DNA of 64,000 bases from Monoplex corrugatus (GCA_030674185.1 JAPXFY010000015.1:18070489-18134488); one strand, 5' to 3'. Shown: positions 10,660 to 24,190, counted from the first letter of the stretch. Notes: generated from the sequence alone by a model not told the origin. Made by a program: numbers and translations.

Positions 10660-11048
10660 CAGTTTCAGTTTCAGTTTCAGTTTCTCAAGACGACGTCTCC
10701 GCGCTCGGAACGAATTCCATATGCACTAACGTCACAGGTGCCATGTGTATGGTGATCATGGCACAAGCCTTAAGCCTGCACATAAACCCATGAGCTGGCC
10801 AGGTCCTGAGGCCCTACCTTGGCCAGGTCCTGAGGACCCTACCTAGTCTACGTTTTACCTAGTCTATAATTATGTTATACTGGTATTGTATCAGCCTATC
10901 ACTTGGAATAATATTGGTTACATGTAAATGACGTGTAGCTCTGTATCTTATCTTCAGAAAAAGGAACATATTATATAAAGTAAACGAATAAATAATTGAA
11001 GGTCTGAATCATAACACAACTAGCTATCTGCATAAACTCGTCTCACCT
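10660..11048 (+). mobile_element. Family C element, copy 2
   Basis: (AGTTTC)n start, GTCTCCGCGCTCGGAACGAA, an internal duplication of GGCCAGGTCCTGAGG, and a CTCGTCTCACC end. Confidence 0.7.
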
Positions 11049-11274
11049 ACCAGAAAGTATTAGCTCATTGAAACAATATGTTAAAAACAACTGTGCATAG
11101 CGCAGTTTGGCTTTGTGACTTTTGTTATAAAACTTAAAAACATTGATCGAGTCAGCTCTGAAAAATAAGGACGGAGAAACAGATAGACGAACAGATGTAA
11201 ACAAAACGAGAGAGAAAGAGAGAAGAGAGAAAGAAAGAGAGAGAGACAAGCAACAAAGGCAAGAAGAAGAGAGA

Positions 11275-11276
<2 letters not shown>

Positions 11277-11345
<69 letters not shown>
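11277..11345. repeat. (GA)n microsatellite
   Basis: Pure GA dinucleotides, with purine-rich flanks from 11190. Confidence 0.95.
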
Positions 11346-11348
<3 letters not shown>

Positions 11349-11457
11349 AAGGAAGGAGGACAGACTTAAAAAATATTTCGGTATTACTGTGATATTCACA
11401 CACTGTTTGTTGTATCTTTTAGAACACAAAAGTTGATTCTTGAAGACCTGAACAACT

Positions 11458-11583
11458 CACGGGTTTGTATGCAGGCTTAAGACTTGTGCCATGATCATTC
11501 TGGGTCCTCCTGTGACGTTAATGCATATGGAATGTATTCCGAGCGCGGAGACGTTATCTTGAGAAACTGATACTGAAACTGAC
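11458..11583 (-). mobile_element. Family C terminal fragment
   Basis: GGCTTAAGACTTGTGCCATG, then TTCCGAGCGCGGAGACG, then GAAACTGATACTGAAACTG. Confidence 0.65.
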
Positions 11584-11937
11584 TCTTAACAGATGCAAGG
11601 CCTGGAAACACTTTGGGTGTTTACTCATTTGCTCCTGTGGATGTGCTACAACCCTCTCTCAACATCTCCCCCCCCCCCAACACACACACACACCTTGATC
11701 TTTCCCCCTCTTGTGAATAAACTTTCATTTTATTCCCTCGATTAGCTCTGTGTGGGCAATGTCAAGTTTGCGGGCTGTTTTTTTTTTTCTCCCCGAAAAG
11801 GGAATCCACTCTGAAGTTGTCAATTCATGTGCACTGTTGTGTTCCTTTGGTATGGAGATTCCAGAAGACATGGATAGTTTTGACCAGCCCGCCAATTTTA
11901 AACCATTTCTTTACATGTGGCGATTGGTTCAGTTGGT

Positions 11938-12146
11938 CAGAGGAAGCTGCTGGAGAGGATGAGGGAGTCAAAGGGTTAATTTTTTCAGGAAGCTGCTGGA
12001 TGGGGTGAGGAAGTCAAAAGGTTAAGTTTTTGCCGTTGGTGGATTGAGTGCGGGAGTCTAAGGGGTTAAGCTTCTGGCTTCTGTGAATAAACTTTTTAAG
12101 TTTTTGCCGTCGGTGGATAGAATGCGGGAGTCTAAAGGTTAAGCTT
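11938..12146. mobile_element. Family A right-arm cluster, no left arm
   Basis: Three to four right-arm units ending GGGAGTCAAAGGGTTAA, two followed by a shared GCTTCTGGCTTCTGTGAATA block. Confidence 0.6.
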
Positions 12147-12354
12147 CTGGCTTCTGTGAATAAACTTCAGTTTTATTCCCTTGATTAGCTCTCTGTGGAC
12201 GATGTTAGAGTTTACGAGTGTTGTTTCTTTCCTTCTTAGGGGAAAACCTTATAGACGTTGTGTCGTAGTGTTGTGTGCACTGCTGTGCTTCTTCGACTTC
12301 CAATTTCCACAACACATTGGTATTTTTCCCAACACCGGTAGTTCTGATCCATTT

Positions 12355-12990
12355 TTTGACGAGTGTGATATTCGAGTGGGGAAAGATGTCAGACTTTCAG
12401 TCTGAAGGTCTAGGTTCAATCCTCCCCCCGTGGGGATGCCGGGGCTCTTTCAGTGTAATAATATCCCCACCTTCTGGAAATTTTGTGCTAGAAATTTCCC
12501 TCTTTTCTGTCACTCTCTTTGTTTCTTTCTTCTTCCTTTGCTTTCTGTAATCTCTTCCTGTCGTTTTCTGCCTTGCTGGTCCATTCACCTGTATGTGTTC
12601 AGTAGTCTTTCATACTTTCTGTTAGGGTTGATAATTGGGTTCATGTATTAAGTGCATTTTTGGCTCTAGGGAAATGAGAGAAGCAGAAGCAATTTTAAGT
12701 CATTTAGGCCCGTCTATATATATATATATATTTCAGTGTCGTTAATTGTACTTAAATTTGTCTTCAGGTATGTTTTTGAATCACTTGTGTGATGAATTGG
12801 ACGCAGTGGTCAACTGCAGGGGCATCTCCTTAGGTTACGTGCACGAATGCATTGATATGTGTACTATATTTTCTTTTCTTTCTTTTCCTTGTCGAGGTAT
12901 TGTGTATGTTTTTAAACAGTTATAGTCCTGATATGGCTCTACTCAGTCAGCTGGGTTTTAAACAAAAAAATAACAACAACAACAAAGTTC
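12355..12990 (+). mobile_element. Family B element with intact tRNA-like head
   Basis: The head holds a tRNA-like anticodon arm CAGACTTTCAGTCTG and box B GGTTCAATCC (12413-12422), then the family body (GGGGATGCCGGGGCTC, TTTTGTGCTAGAAATTTCCC, TGGTCAACTGCAGGGGCATC) and the tail GCTGGGTTTTAAACAAA with (AAC)n. This copy shows that B is a tRNA-derived, Pol III-type retroelement. Confidence 0.75.
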
Positions 12991-13111
12991 GATCCTTTCT
13001 GAGTTACCTTCAGACTGGTGGATAAAGGATGTAGATTTTTCTGATCTTCTAGGTCTTCGTGCGTGCTCACCTGTCAGTGTCTTTCCCCGTTTTATGTTTA
13101 AAATGCACATC

Positions 13112-13692
13112 AATCATCATCATCATCATCATCAGGTGCCCTGCCGCATGGCGTTGGCGATTATGGACTTCCATCTGTCTCTATCATTGTTGCCTCAAGC
13201 ATCTCCTCCATCCTCTTTGTCCCCAGCCACTCTGAAAGTCCGTCTAGTATCTTCTCCCTGAGTCTACCCGGTCTCTCTTTCCCTCCAGTTTTCCCGTTGT
13301 GACCAGGTTCTCCAATTCCCCTTTCTTCATAAAATGGCCTCTATTAATGTTGCCTGTCTTTTCCTAATCTTCCTTATGAATGATCTATTTGAGCCTGCTT
13401 CCATCAAGACTGTCTCGTTTGTTTTCTTTGCTGTCCATGGAAGTCTCAACATTCTTCTTAGAAACCACATCTCGGCTGCCTCAATCTTGTTCTGGCTTTG
13501 TTGACTGTCCACGCCTCGCAGCCGTACAACAGTATTGGTTCTATATAACATTCAAGAACTCTCTTCCTGATGTTAATTGATAGGCATTTGTTGGTAAGAA
13601 TGCTTTTCATCTTCTTGAATGCGTTTTTGGCTTGGCTGATTCTGCTGGCTATTTCTGATGTGCATCTGCCGTCTGGTGAAAACTGCACATAC
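13112..13692 (-). mobile_element. Family E LINE, reverse-transcriptase C-terminus (dead)
   Basis: On the minus strand, DGRCTSEIASRISQAKNAFK, KCLSINIRKRVLECYIEPIL and YGCEAWTVNK are followed, after a frameshift, by AAEMWFLRRMLRLPWTAKKT and RKIRKRQATLI. The tail is a (GAT)n repeat at 13112-13132. The frame is broken several times. Confidence 0.85.
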
Positions 13693-13693
13693 A

Positions 13694-14095
13694 TCAGATC
13701 TTGCCCGTATCGTCTGTCATGGCACTGGGTTCAATGTTGGCCGCTACGCTCTCTGACACCGTTACCCGCCTCCAAACGGCTCTGTCTTGACTTTTGTGGA
13801 CAACTTCTTGAATGTTTAGGCCACTGATGTTGGTTATGTTCTCGATGTATGAGATTGGAGATATGCCTTTCTTCCTTTTTGCCTCTGTTTTTACTTGAAA
13901 AATTGTTGCCATGAGGTCCGTGATCTCTGCTACGTGACACAAGGCCAATGTATTTAGTCTTCACTTGTTGATGTCTGCTAGTTATTTTCAGGTGGTATCA
14001 AGTTCTTCCAGGACACTTTCATTAGTTCTTCTATCTTTCCATTTGACATGTAGTAGTCTCCGATAAAACCACATCTCTGCTACCTACAGCAGCAA
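13694..14095 (-). mobile_element. Second LINE C-terminal fragment, distinct from family E
   Basis: Reads AEMWFYRRLLHVKWKDRRTN, then ISYIENITNISGLNIQEVVH and KSQDRAVWRRV: the C-terminal arrangement of another non-LTR element. It abuts the 5' end of the family E copy in the same orientation. Confidence 0.7.
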
Positions 14096-14099
14096 CTAC

Positions 14100-14640
14100 G
14101 CATGTTAAAGATTCTGTATGTCATGTCAGTGTCAGGTGGCTTACGGAAACGTGAACACGCCCGGTATGCACACCCACCGAAGACTTAGAATGCAGACTGT
14201 GCAGCAATATGCCGCCTGCACAGCGCAGGCAAAACAACGTGCAGACACGCTTCGGAAAAAAATCTGAACGCTGAATAAAAAAAAAATCTTTGTAATCAAG
14301 TTTTCACAGTGGATGCATATCTTAACAGCCGAGGAATTTTAGCCCTCGTGACATAAACTGAATCATTTGTTTTGCACATGCCAGTAACACAGTTCCCCCT
14401 GTCCCTGCTGATATTGAGATATTCCCCCCACCCCTCTCTATATGTGTTCCATGCCACGCATGTCTTTCTGTCCCTCCTTATTGTTGAAATACCCCCTCCC
14501 CCAATATGTATCCCCTGCCAGGTATGTCCCCCTGTTCCTACTCTGTATACAAAGCGAAAAACCTAGCAACTATGGTTTGTTTGCTATCTTTAGCGATGCG
14601 ATTTATATTGACTTGAGAGTAAACTAACTTTTTTTCCCCA
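14100..14640. other. No supported feature
   Basis: Only short unremarkable frames and pyrimidine-rich sequence are seen. Confidence 0.4.
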
Positions 14641-14743
14641 ATGATCGTTGTAACACGTTTCTGTGTTGATAATAAGGATCTCTACCTCTTTCTGTCTTTC
14701 CCTGTCTCCTTATCTGTCTGTCTGTCTGTCTCTCATTTCGCTC

Positions 14744-15125
<382 letters not shown>

Positions 15126-15162
15126 CGTTTGTCGTGTGTGAGTAGACGTAAAAAGGAATAAC

Positions 15163-15247
15163 GAACCAACCAACCAACCAACCAACCAACCAACCAACCA
15201 ACCAACCAACCAGCCAGCCAACCAACCAACCAACCAACCAACCAACA
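15163..15247. repeat. (AACC)n microsatellite
   Basis: About twenty tetranucleotide units with a few CAGC variants. Confidence 0.95.
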
Positions 15248-15514
15248 CATGAATGACTATTTTCCAACACACATCTGTTGTCCTGTCTCTCTCAGACGAC
15301 AACAGATGTTGTTACGCTTTGATTTCCTTGTGTAGTGTGTCATATATTATTATCGATTTATTGAGTTTTCTCCTCCCCCCCCCCCCCCCCCCCCCCGTAT
15401 TTTTTAGATCTAGGCAGATGTATAGATTAGCAACGGCAAGTTTAAAAAATGGCTTTTTGCTACTGTTGGAAAATAAAATATGACTGTCATTGTCTCTCTG
15501 TCGCTTATTTCTTT

Positions 15515-15960
15515 TCTCTCTCTCTGGCCGTTTCTGCCTGCCTGTCTGTCTGTCTGTCTTCTCTCTCTCTCTCTCTCTTTCTCTCTCTCCCTCCCCTTCC
15601 TCCCTGTCTCTCTCACACACACACATACACACATACACACACATACACACGCACACACACTCTCTCTCTCATTTTCGTCTTTTTCTCACTTTTTCCCTCT
15701 CCTTCCGTCCCTTCTCTCTCTCTTCCTTTCTTTCTCTCTAGCTCTCTGTATCTGTCTCTGTCTGTCTATCTGTCAGTCAGTCTCTCTCTGTCTGTCTGTC
15801 TGTCTCTCTCGTCTTTTCCTGGCATTCTCCTTCTCCTTCCGTCCCTCCCTCCTTTCTTTCTCTCCCACGCCCTTTCTCTCCCTCTTACTCTCTCTCACCC
15901 TCTCTCTGTCCTCACTTGTCCTCTCTCCCTCCCCCCTTCTCTTTCTCAGTCCTGTTTCTC
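15515..15960. repeat. Pyrimidine-rich simple repeats
   Basis: (TCTG)n, (CT)n and (ACAC/ATAC)n mixtures. Confidence 0.85.
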
Positions 15961-16129
15961 TCAACGGAGGCTGATGTGTCTCAATCAGTCTCTCAATTGC
16001 CCTAATTCACTCCCTGCTTCCTCTCCTTATCTGTCGTTGCCATCACTCGTCAGGGCCTCTCCCACTGATATTCCACCTGGCATCCTTAATCCTGTCACCC
16101 CCCCCTCCCTCACCTTGTCCACCCCGGCC

Positions 16130-17010
16130 AGCCAGCCAGATAGGATGGTGGATAGGCTGGTGGGTAGGTTGATGGGTAGGTGGATGGATAGACTCGAGTG
16201 CTTGATGGGTGAACTGATTGTAAAATAGGTTAGGGTGTAGGCTGGTAAACAGGCTGAAGGACAGGCTGGTGGTTAAAAGCTTGATGGATCGACTGGTGGA
16301 TGGGCCGGTCGATGGATAGGCTGTTGGATAGGCTGGTGAATACGCTGATTGATAAGCTGATGGATAGACAGACTGGTGGCTAAACTGGTGGAGAGGCCTG
16401 TGGATAGGCTGATGGATATATCGTGGATGGGCTGAAGGATAACGTGGTGAACAGGCTGATGGATAGGCCAGTAGATAGGCTGTTGAATAGGCTGTTGGAT
16501 AGACTGATGGATAGGTTGGTGAATAGGCTGATGGACAGGCTGTTGGATAAGTTGATGGATAGGCTGTTGGATAGACTGGTGGGTAGGCTGTTGGATAAAC
16601 TGATGGATAGGCTGTTGGATAGACTGGTGGATAGGCTGTTGGATAGACTGATGGATAGGCTGTTGGATAGGCTGTTGGATAAGTTGATGGATAGGTGTTG
16701 GATAGACTGGTGGATAAGCTGTTGGATAAACTGATGGATAGGCTGGTGGATAGACTGACGGATAGGCTGTTGGATAGACTGATGGATAGGCTGGTGGATA
16801 GGCTGATGGATAGGCTGTTGGATAAGTTGATGGATAGGCTATTGGATAGGCTGGTGGATAAGCTTTGGATAGACTGATGGATAGCGATGCGTGAATATGC
16901 TGTTGGATAAGTTTGTGGATAGGCTATTGGATAGGCTGGTGAATAAGCTTTGGATAGACTGATGGATATGCCGGTGAATAGGCTGTAGGATAGGCTGGTG
17001 GATTCAAAGG
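16130..17010 (+). repeat. 12/24-bp minisatellite, GATGGATAGGCTG type
   Basis: Alternating TTGGATAGACTG and ATGGATAGGCTG units. The 12-bp period keeps a Leu-Asp-Arg-rich frame open over about 450 bp; this is periodicity, not coding evidence. It ends at GGATTCAAAGGGTTAAG, a family A end. Confidence 0.9.
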
Positions 17011-17218
17011 GTTAAGTGTTGCCCAACACATTCCATCATCTGGCAAACAAAACATTTGTGTAACTCAATATAACATTTAACATCATCACTATGAACAACA
17101 GCTGCGGCAAGGGGGGAAAAACGACACTAGTAGCAACAAACTAACACACCACCACCACCACCACCACCACCAACGGCATCAACAACAGTAACAGCAGCAG
17201 TAGCTATAACAAAAGTGA

Positions 17219-17662
<444 letters not shown>

Positions 17663-17738
17663 GAGCATGATGATAAGAGGTTTACGCAATTATTACTGTT
17701 GTCAGTAATAGTTTTTTTGCTATGAGTGTACATGGTTC

Positions 17739-17742
17739 TGTT

Positions 17743-17774
<32 letters not shown>

Positions 17775-17845
17775 TCTCTCTGTCTCTGTCACTCTGTCTC
17801 TGTCTCTCTCTCTGTCTCTCTCGCTTGCTCTCTCTCTCTTTACTC
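17739..17845. repeat. (CT)n microsatellite
   Basis: CT-rich with TG interruptions. Confidence 0.9.
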
Positions 17846-17934
17846 CATGAATCCTTTTCTTTGTTTGTGATTGATGTGTTGACAGTTCATTTTCAGTCTG
17901 TTTGTTTAGTATTAGACATTTTCTCCCTTGTTGA

Positions 17935-18745
17935 TGCCATGGGCTCTTTCAGTATAAATAGTAACCCCACCTTCTGGAAATTAACTCTGTGCTGGAAATT
18001 TCTTCTTTTCTGTCACACTCTTTGTTTCTGCCTTGTTCCTTTACTTTCAGTCACGTCTTTGTTTCTGCCATGCTCCTTTGCTTTCTGTCATCTCTTCCTA
18101 TCATTTTCTGCCTTCCTGGTCCTTTCATCTGTATGTGTTCAATAAAGTCTCACATACTTTCTCATAGGTTTGATAAATAGGTACATGTATTGACTGCATG
18201 TTTCGTTCGTTCTTTGATTTAACGTCTTTTCACTATAAGCAATTTTAGGTATGTTAGGCATTTTTATTTATGCTTGGAGTATCTTTACATGTAGTTATGT
18301 TCACATTTGTATTCAGGTGTGCTTTTTGAAGTCCTCAGGTGATAAATCGGAGAGAACTGTCAAAGCCAGGGGCATATCCTAAGAGTATGTGCGCGCATGC
18401 TTTGATAGTGTACTTAATGTTCTTTTCCAGCTTTTTTTTCCCAAACCAGATGTTGTGCACGTTTTGAAATAGTTATAGCCCTGATATGGCTCTGTGCAGT
18501 CGGCTGGGCTTTAACCCTTCGACATACTCATTCTATCCGCCAGCATCCTGTATTGTCAACCATGACAAGAAAGCAAAAGCTTAACCCTTCCACACCCTCG
18601 CCCTGTTCACCAGCTTCCTACAGAGATACAGAGACAAAGAGAGAGAAAGAAAGGGTGAGATCGAGCGGGGGAGTGAAAGGGTTAAGTTTTTGCGGCTGGC
18701 GGATAGGGTTTGGAAGTGAAAGGGTTAAAGAATAAGAATATGTAA
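17935..18745 (+). mobile_element. Family B element with MITE in its tail
   Basis: GCTCTTTCAGTATAAATAGT start, body with internal extra pyrimidine block, GTCGGCTGGGCTTTAA tail split by a family A insertion at 18511-18728. The tail resumes AGAATAAGAATATG, as at 40940. Confidence 0.7.
18511..18728. mobile_element. Family A MITE inserted in a family B tail
   Basis: TTAA at 18511-18514 is the TTAA of the B consensus GGGCTTTAAAC; TTAA recurs at 18725-18728. The inner palindrome is damaged. Confidence 0.75.
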
Positions 18746-18799
18746 TGGAATTCATATCTTTTTGTCTTTGTGCTAATGTTATTTGTGAAATGTAGCGAG

Positions 18800-19187
18800 T
18801 CAGCAAGCAAAGCCAGAGCAAGATTGAGGCAGCCGAGATGTGGTTTCTAAGAAGAATGTTAAGACTTCCATGGAGAGCAAAGAAAACAAACGAGACAGTC
18901 TTGATGGAGGCAGACACAAGTAGATCACTCACAAGGAAGATTAGGAAAAGACAGGCAACATTTATAGGCCATTTTATGAGGAAGGGGGATTTGGAACACC
19001 TGGTGACAACGGGAAAGCTGGAGGGAAAGAGAGCACCGGGTAGACCCAGGGAGAGAATGCTGGACGGACTTGCAGAGTGGCTGGGGATGAGGAGGGTGGG
19101 GGAGATGCTAGGGGCAACGAGAGATAGAGATGGATGGAAGTCCATGGTCGCCAACGCCAAGCGGCAGGGCACCTGATGATGATGATG
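18800..19187 (+). mobile_element. Family E LINE 3' end with 6-bp target-site duplication
   Basis: Encodes AAEMWFLRRMLRLPWRAKKT, IRKRQATFIGHFMRKGDLEH and GRPRERMLDGLAEWLGMRRV to a final KRQGT, then TGA inside (TGA)n. AGCGAG flanks both ends (18794-18799, 19188-19193). It is the best-preserved C-terminal copy. Confidence 0.85.
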
Positions 19188-19304
19188 AGCGAGGACTAGC
19201 TGTAAGACAGGTCCGTTTGGACGTAATGCTCCAATGTTACTATCCTGAAGTAGTTAAGTGGTTTGAAGTGGTGCGCGTGCGTGCATTTATTTTTTTTTCT
19301 GTTT

Positions 19305-19328
19305 TCACCCCCCCCCCCCCCCCCCCCG
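19305..19328. repeat. Poly-C tract
   Basis: Homopolymer C run; similar runs occur at 15377-15396, 36036-36052 and 44637-44658. Confidence 0.8.
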
Positions 19329-19417
19329 TCCTCTTTCTCAGCACATCTATCTTCTATTCTACTCCTACTGTCGTCACTCAACCCCAGTCCCCTTCACACC
19401 CTGCTAGTACACAGTAT

Positions 19418-19849
<432 letters not shown>

Positions 19850-20058
19850 TTGTTTGTGCTTTTTCTCTGTTTTTATTGTTTTTTTATTGTCCATGACTGT
19901 TGCTGTTCTTTTCTGTTACTTCTTGTTTCTGTCTGTCCTGTCTGTTTGTCTTTTTCCCTGGGTCTCTGTGTGTATGTTTAATTTACCCTGAAAACTCTTG
20001 AGAAACACAAATAATCGATTACGGTAATGACCTACACAATACATCAGCACGCTACCAC

Positions 20059-20240
20059 CACCACCACCACCACCACCACCCCACCTACCAGGAGCAACGA
20101 TAGCAGCAACACCAACATCAAGAAGAACAACCCCAGCATAATGGTAGAACAGCAGCATCATTGTAATCGTGATCACTATGAACAGCAACAAAACAGCAAC
20201 AACAACAACAGCAACAAGAACAAGAACAACACCACAGCAT
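20059..20240. repeat. (CAC)n then (AAC/CAG)n-rich sequence
   Basis: Triplet low complexity without coding features. Confidence 0.8.
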
Positions 20241-20698
20241 GCAGCGCATTTTGATTAGAAGAAATGAAGACTGCTGTTTATCGTCTGCCAACAAAACGAG
20301 AGAATATCGGTGGGATAGGGAGGGGAGGGAGGGAAGAGGGGTGGTGGTGGTGGTGTGGTGTGTGGGTGGGTGGGTGGGAGTTAAGGATCATAGAGTTTGA
20401 CTGGTGGTGTTAAATCTGTGTGAAAAACCTTTTCCCCCCTCACTCTCCCCCAAGTTTTTGTGCTTTTTGGAGACTGGGATTACACCAGGAAACTTGTGTG
20501 TTTCATGACCTGAACGTTTCTGTATAGGTATAGTCATAGTGCGGTGGAAAGACTTGAAATGTTTTGTATTTTGCGTAAAGTCTCAGTAGAATGGAAACAC
20601 TGTGGATGTATGGTATATATAGTCAGAGTAGAATGGAAACATTTTGGATGTTTTAGTGTTTGCATATAGTCATAATGCAGAGCAGGGAAACACATTTG

Positions 20699-21232
20699 TG
20701 GATCTTTCAGTATAAATAGTATCCCCACCTGGAATTTCTGTGCTAGAAATGTCCTCTTTTCTGTCACTGTCTTTGTTTCTGCCTTGCTCCTTTCTGTTCT
20801 GTCATTCCTTCCTGTCCTTTTCTGCCTTGCTGGTCCGTTCACCTGTATGTGTTGGATAAAGTCTTCTGTACTTTCTGTTAGGATTGATAACTGGGTACAT
20901 GTAATAAGTCCATTTTTCGGCTCTAGGGAAATGAGAGATGCGAAAGCAATTTTAGGTAATTTAGGCCCTTCTGATATACGTTTTTGTGTCCTTGGTTATG
21001 TTTAAATTTGTATTCAGGTATGTTTTTTAAATCCTTCTGTGCGATCAGTTGGACTGAGTGGTCAACGCCAGCGGAGTTTCCTTGGATTATGTGCTCGAAT
21101 GCATTGATATGTGTATTTAATTTTCTGTTCCTTATTTTTCGTGTTGAAGAACTTGTGTGTATATTGAAATGTTTAAAGCCCTAAGGCTGTATGGAGTTGA
21201 CTGGGCTTTAATCAAAATAACAGTAACAGTAC
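20699..21232 (+). mobile_element. Family B element
   Basis: TCTTTCAGTATAAATAGTAT start to TTGACTGGGCTTTAATCAAA end. A short related block precedes it at 20530-20700. Confidence 0.7.
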
Positions 21233-21369
21233 TTACTAACGTATGTGCGCATTTACACACTTACTGCCACTATGCTGTTGGTATGTTCGTCATCAATGGA
21301 TCTCCATTTCTGTCTGTTATGAATCAATGAATCAGACTCTGTATAGTACCCCAAGTGTATTTCAGGATG

Positions 21370-21588
21370 TTAACCCCTTTGACTCCCTCACCCTGCCCGC
21401 CAGCATCCTGCAATGTCATCCATGCTAGCTAAGCATAAACGTTGACTCTCATCCTATCCATCAGCTTCCTGTTTTTGATCCCTCACCCTATACACCAGCT
21501 TCCTGTTTAACAGAGTAGGATAGGGTGAAGGAGTCAAAGGGTTAAGTTTTTGCAAATGGTGTTCAGGGCGCGGGAGTCAAAGGGTTAA
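21370..21588. mobile_element. Family A MITE
   Basis: TTAA at 21370-21373 and 21585-21588, with two nested arm pairs. Confidence 0.75.
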
Positions 21589-21712
21589 TTCGAATCACGT
21601 TATCGCTTTACTTCATTCACATTCTTAGAATACAGTTCACTACGCTCCATTAGGAAAGGTTGGAGAATGTGAATAATGGCAGTCTGTGCGAAACGTGAGT
21701 TAGATATATTGC

Positions 21713-21714
<2 letters not shown>

Positions 21715-21791
<77 letters not shown>

Positions 21792-21821
21792 TTGTTGTGT
21801 GTGTGTTTTTCGTTGTCTCTA

Positions 21822-21886
<65 letters not shown>

Positions 21887-21920
21887 CTCTCTCTCCTCTC
21901 TCTGTGTTTCGTTGTCTCTA

Positions 21921-22001
<81 letters not shown>

Positions 22002-22345
22002 TGTGTGTTTTGTTGTGTGTGTGTGGTGCAGTGTCTTTTGTCCGTATGTGTACGTGTGTATGTGTGTGGTGCGAAGTGTGCGTGCGTGCGTGCGTGCGTG
22101 TGTGTGTGTGTTTGTATTGTGTGTGTGTGGTGTGTACGTGTTGTGGGTGCATGCGTGTTGTGTGTGTGTTGATGTATGTGTGTTTGTGTGCTTGTACGTG
22201 TATGTGTGTAACGTGTGTGTGCATGTGCGTGGTGCAGTGTGTACGTGCGTGTGCTGCGTGCGTGTGTGCGTGCGTGTGTGCGTGCGTGTGTGCGTGCGTG
22301 TGCGTGCGTGTGGTGCAGTTGTGTGTGTGTGTGTGTGTGTTTTGT
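21715..22345. repeat. (TG)n, (TCTG)n, (CT)n and (GTGC)n compound repeat
   Basis: The unit TTCGTTGTCTCTATCTGTCT recurs at about 21809 and 21907, showing a duplicated block within the tract. Confidence 0.95.
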
Positions 22346-22608
22346 GTACGAGTTGTATAATGTTCCAAGAGCCAATGAGAAGGTTACGGCTGGTGGGCTT
22401 TATCCGGCTCCATTTCTGTCTATAAATGCTGAATGCTGAGAGGTAAACGTTTTTTGTGTTTGTCTCACAGGAACAGTATTGGAACATCGCCCATTTCTTT
22501 GTGTGGTTGATTCTAAAACGTATCTCCCACCCACCCCAGTCAACCACCTCTAATCTGTGAGTAATAAAAAAGATGTAGGCTACGTAAAAACGTAAGTTAG
22601 GTGGACCT

Positions 22609-22733
22609 CAGGACTTGGCGAGCTCATGGGTTTATGTGCCACGACATAGCTCACACCTGTGACGTTAGTGCGTATGGAATTCATTCGAGTGCGAGACGTC
22701 ATCTTGAGAAATTGAAACTGAAACTGAAACTAA
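22609..22733 (-). mobile_element. Family C terminal fragment
   Basis: GCTCATGGGTTTATGTGCC, GTGACGTTAGTGCGTATGGA and GAAACTGAAACTGAAACT. Confidence 0.65.
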
Positions 22734-22908
22734 TCTCTGATAATCTCTGAAACGGTATTGATAATGATTTTCTCTCCTCTCAGTCTTGGTCTCTGTCTAT
22801 TTGAGTGTATGCTATTAATTTTTTTATTTGTTTGTTTAGTGGTTGTTTGATGACATTTGTGATCTGACGAGCATTCTCCGGTAGATATGCGTTCTCTCAG
22901 TCTCTCAT

Positions 22909-23260
22909 TTACTCACTCACTCACTCACTCACTCACTCACTCACTCACTCACTCACTCACTCACTCACTCGCTCGCTCAAACCTTTTCAGATAATGATAC
23001 TACTACAAGTAGTTATATGGCTACTACTATTACAACTACTGGTATTATTATTACTGATATGCGTTCTCTCAGTCTCTCATTTACCCACTCACTCACTCAC
23101 TTACTCACTTACTCGCTCAGTCGGTCGGTCAGTCAATCAGTCAGTCACTCAGTCAGTCAGTCACTCAGTCAGTCAGTCAGTCACTCATGCACTCACTCAC
23201 TCACTCACTCACTCACTCACCCACTCACCCACTCACTCAAACCTTTTCAGATAATGATAC
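22909..23260. repeat. Duplicated (CTCA)n / (AGTC)n block
   Basis: Two blocks share the left flank ATGCGTTCTCTCAGTCTCTC (22888 and 23060) and the right flank AAACCTTTTCAGATAATGAT (22980 and 23240), so a unit of about 170-260 bp was duplicated with its microsatellite. Confidence 0.85.
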
Positions 23261-23484
23261 TACTACTAGTAGTTCTTCTGTGGCTACTACTACTACAACT
23301 ACAACTACTGCTATTATTTTTACGACCACTGCTGCAACTCCTATTACCACCACCACTACTGCTGCTGCTGCTGCTACTACTATCTCTACTACATGTAATA
23401 CTCATCTTAATTATAATTCCATTTGTATATATGGCAAACAGACCGTGTCAAACAAAGCATGCTTGTTGCTCTTTATATAGTCAT

Positions 23485-23771
23485 CAGGTGCCCTGCTGTA
23501 TGGCGTTGGCGATCATGGACTTCCATCTGTCTCTATCTCTCGTTGCCCCTAGCATCTCCCCCACCCTCCTCGTCCCAGCCACTCTGCAAGTCCGTCCAGC
23601 ATTTTCTCCCTGGGTCTACCAGGTGCTCTCTTTCCCTCCAGCTTTCCCGTTGTGACCAGGTGCTCCAAATCCCCTTCCTCATAAAATGGCCTATAAATGT
23701 TGTCTGTCTTTTCCTAATCTTCCTTATGAGTGATCTACTTGTGTCTGCCTCCATCAAGACTGTCTCGTTTG
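23485..23771 (-). mobile_element. Family E LINE 3' end
   Basis: Minus strand reads ETVLMEADTSRSLIRKIRKR then QTTFIGHFMRKG, frameshifted further on. A TAGTCAT duplication lies at 23478-23484 and 23772-23778. The tail is nearly absent. Confidence 0.8.
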
Positions 23772-24027
23772 TAGTCATAGATCATACAAAGAATAAAAGA
23801 TACACAGAAGGGGGCGGGGTATCAGATCTATGCATAAATGCAGTATGAACATAGTTTGTCGGTTACATGCATCCATGCCTCCATGCCTCCATTTGTCTCT
23901 GTCTTTCTATTTTAGTAGAAGCAAAATTGTTTTGCATGTGTTTTTCCTTTCTTCCTTCTTTTGGTAGAAGCAAAATTGTTACGCGTCTGTTTCCTTTCTC
24001 CCTTCACCAGTTCCCCCTTTCTCCTCT

Positions 24028-24053
24028 TCCTCTCTCTCTTTCTCTCTCTCTCT

Positions 24054-24120
<67 letters not shown>

Positions 24121-24190
24121 AACTCTCGCTTTCTCTCTCCCCCCCCTCTCTCTTTCTTTCTCTCTCTCATTCTCTGTCTCTCTCATGTCT
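24028..24190. repeat. (CT)n microsatellite
   Basis: CT with CTT interruptions. Confidence 0.95.

Noticed and set aside
12355..12425. Functional tRNA gene
   Set aside because: A box B and anticodon-like arm are present, but no complete cloverleaf or acceptor stem, and the sequence continues into a dispersed element.
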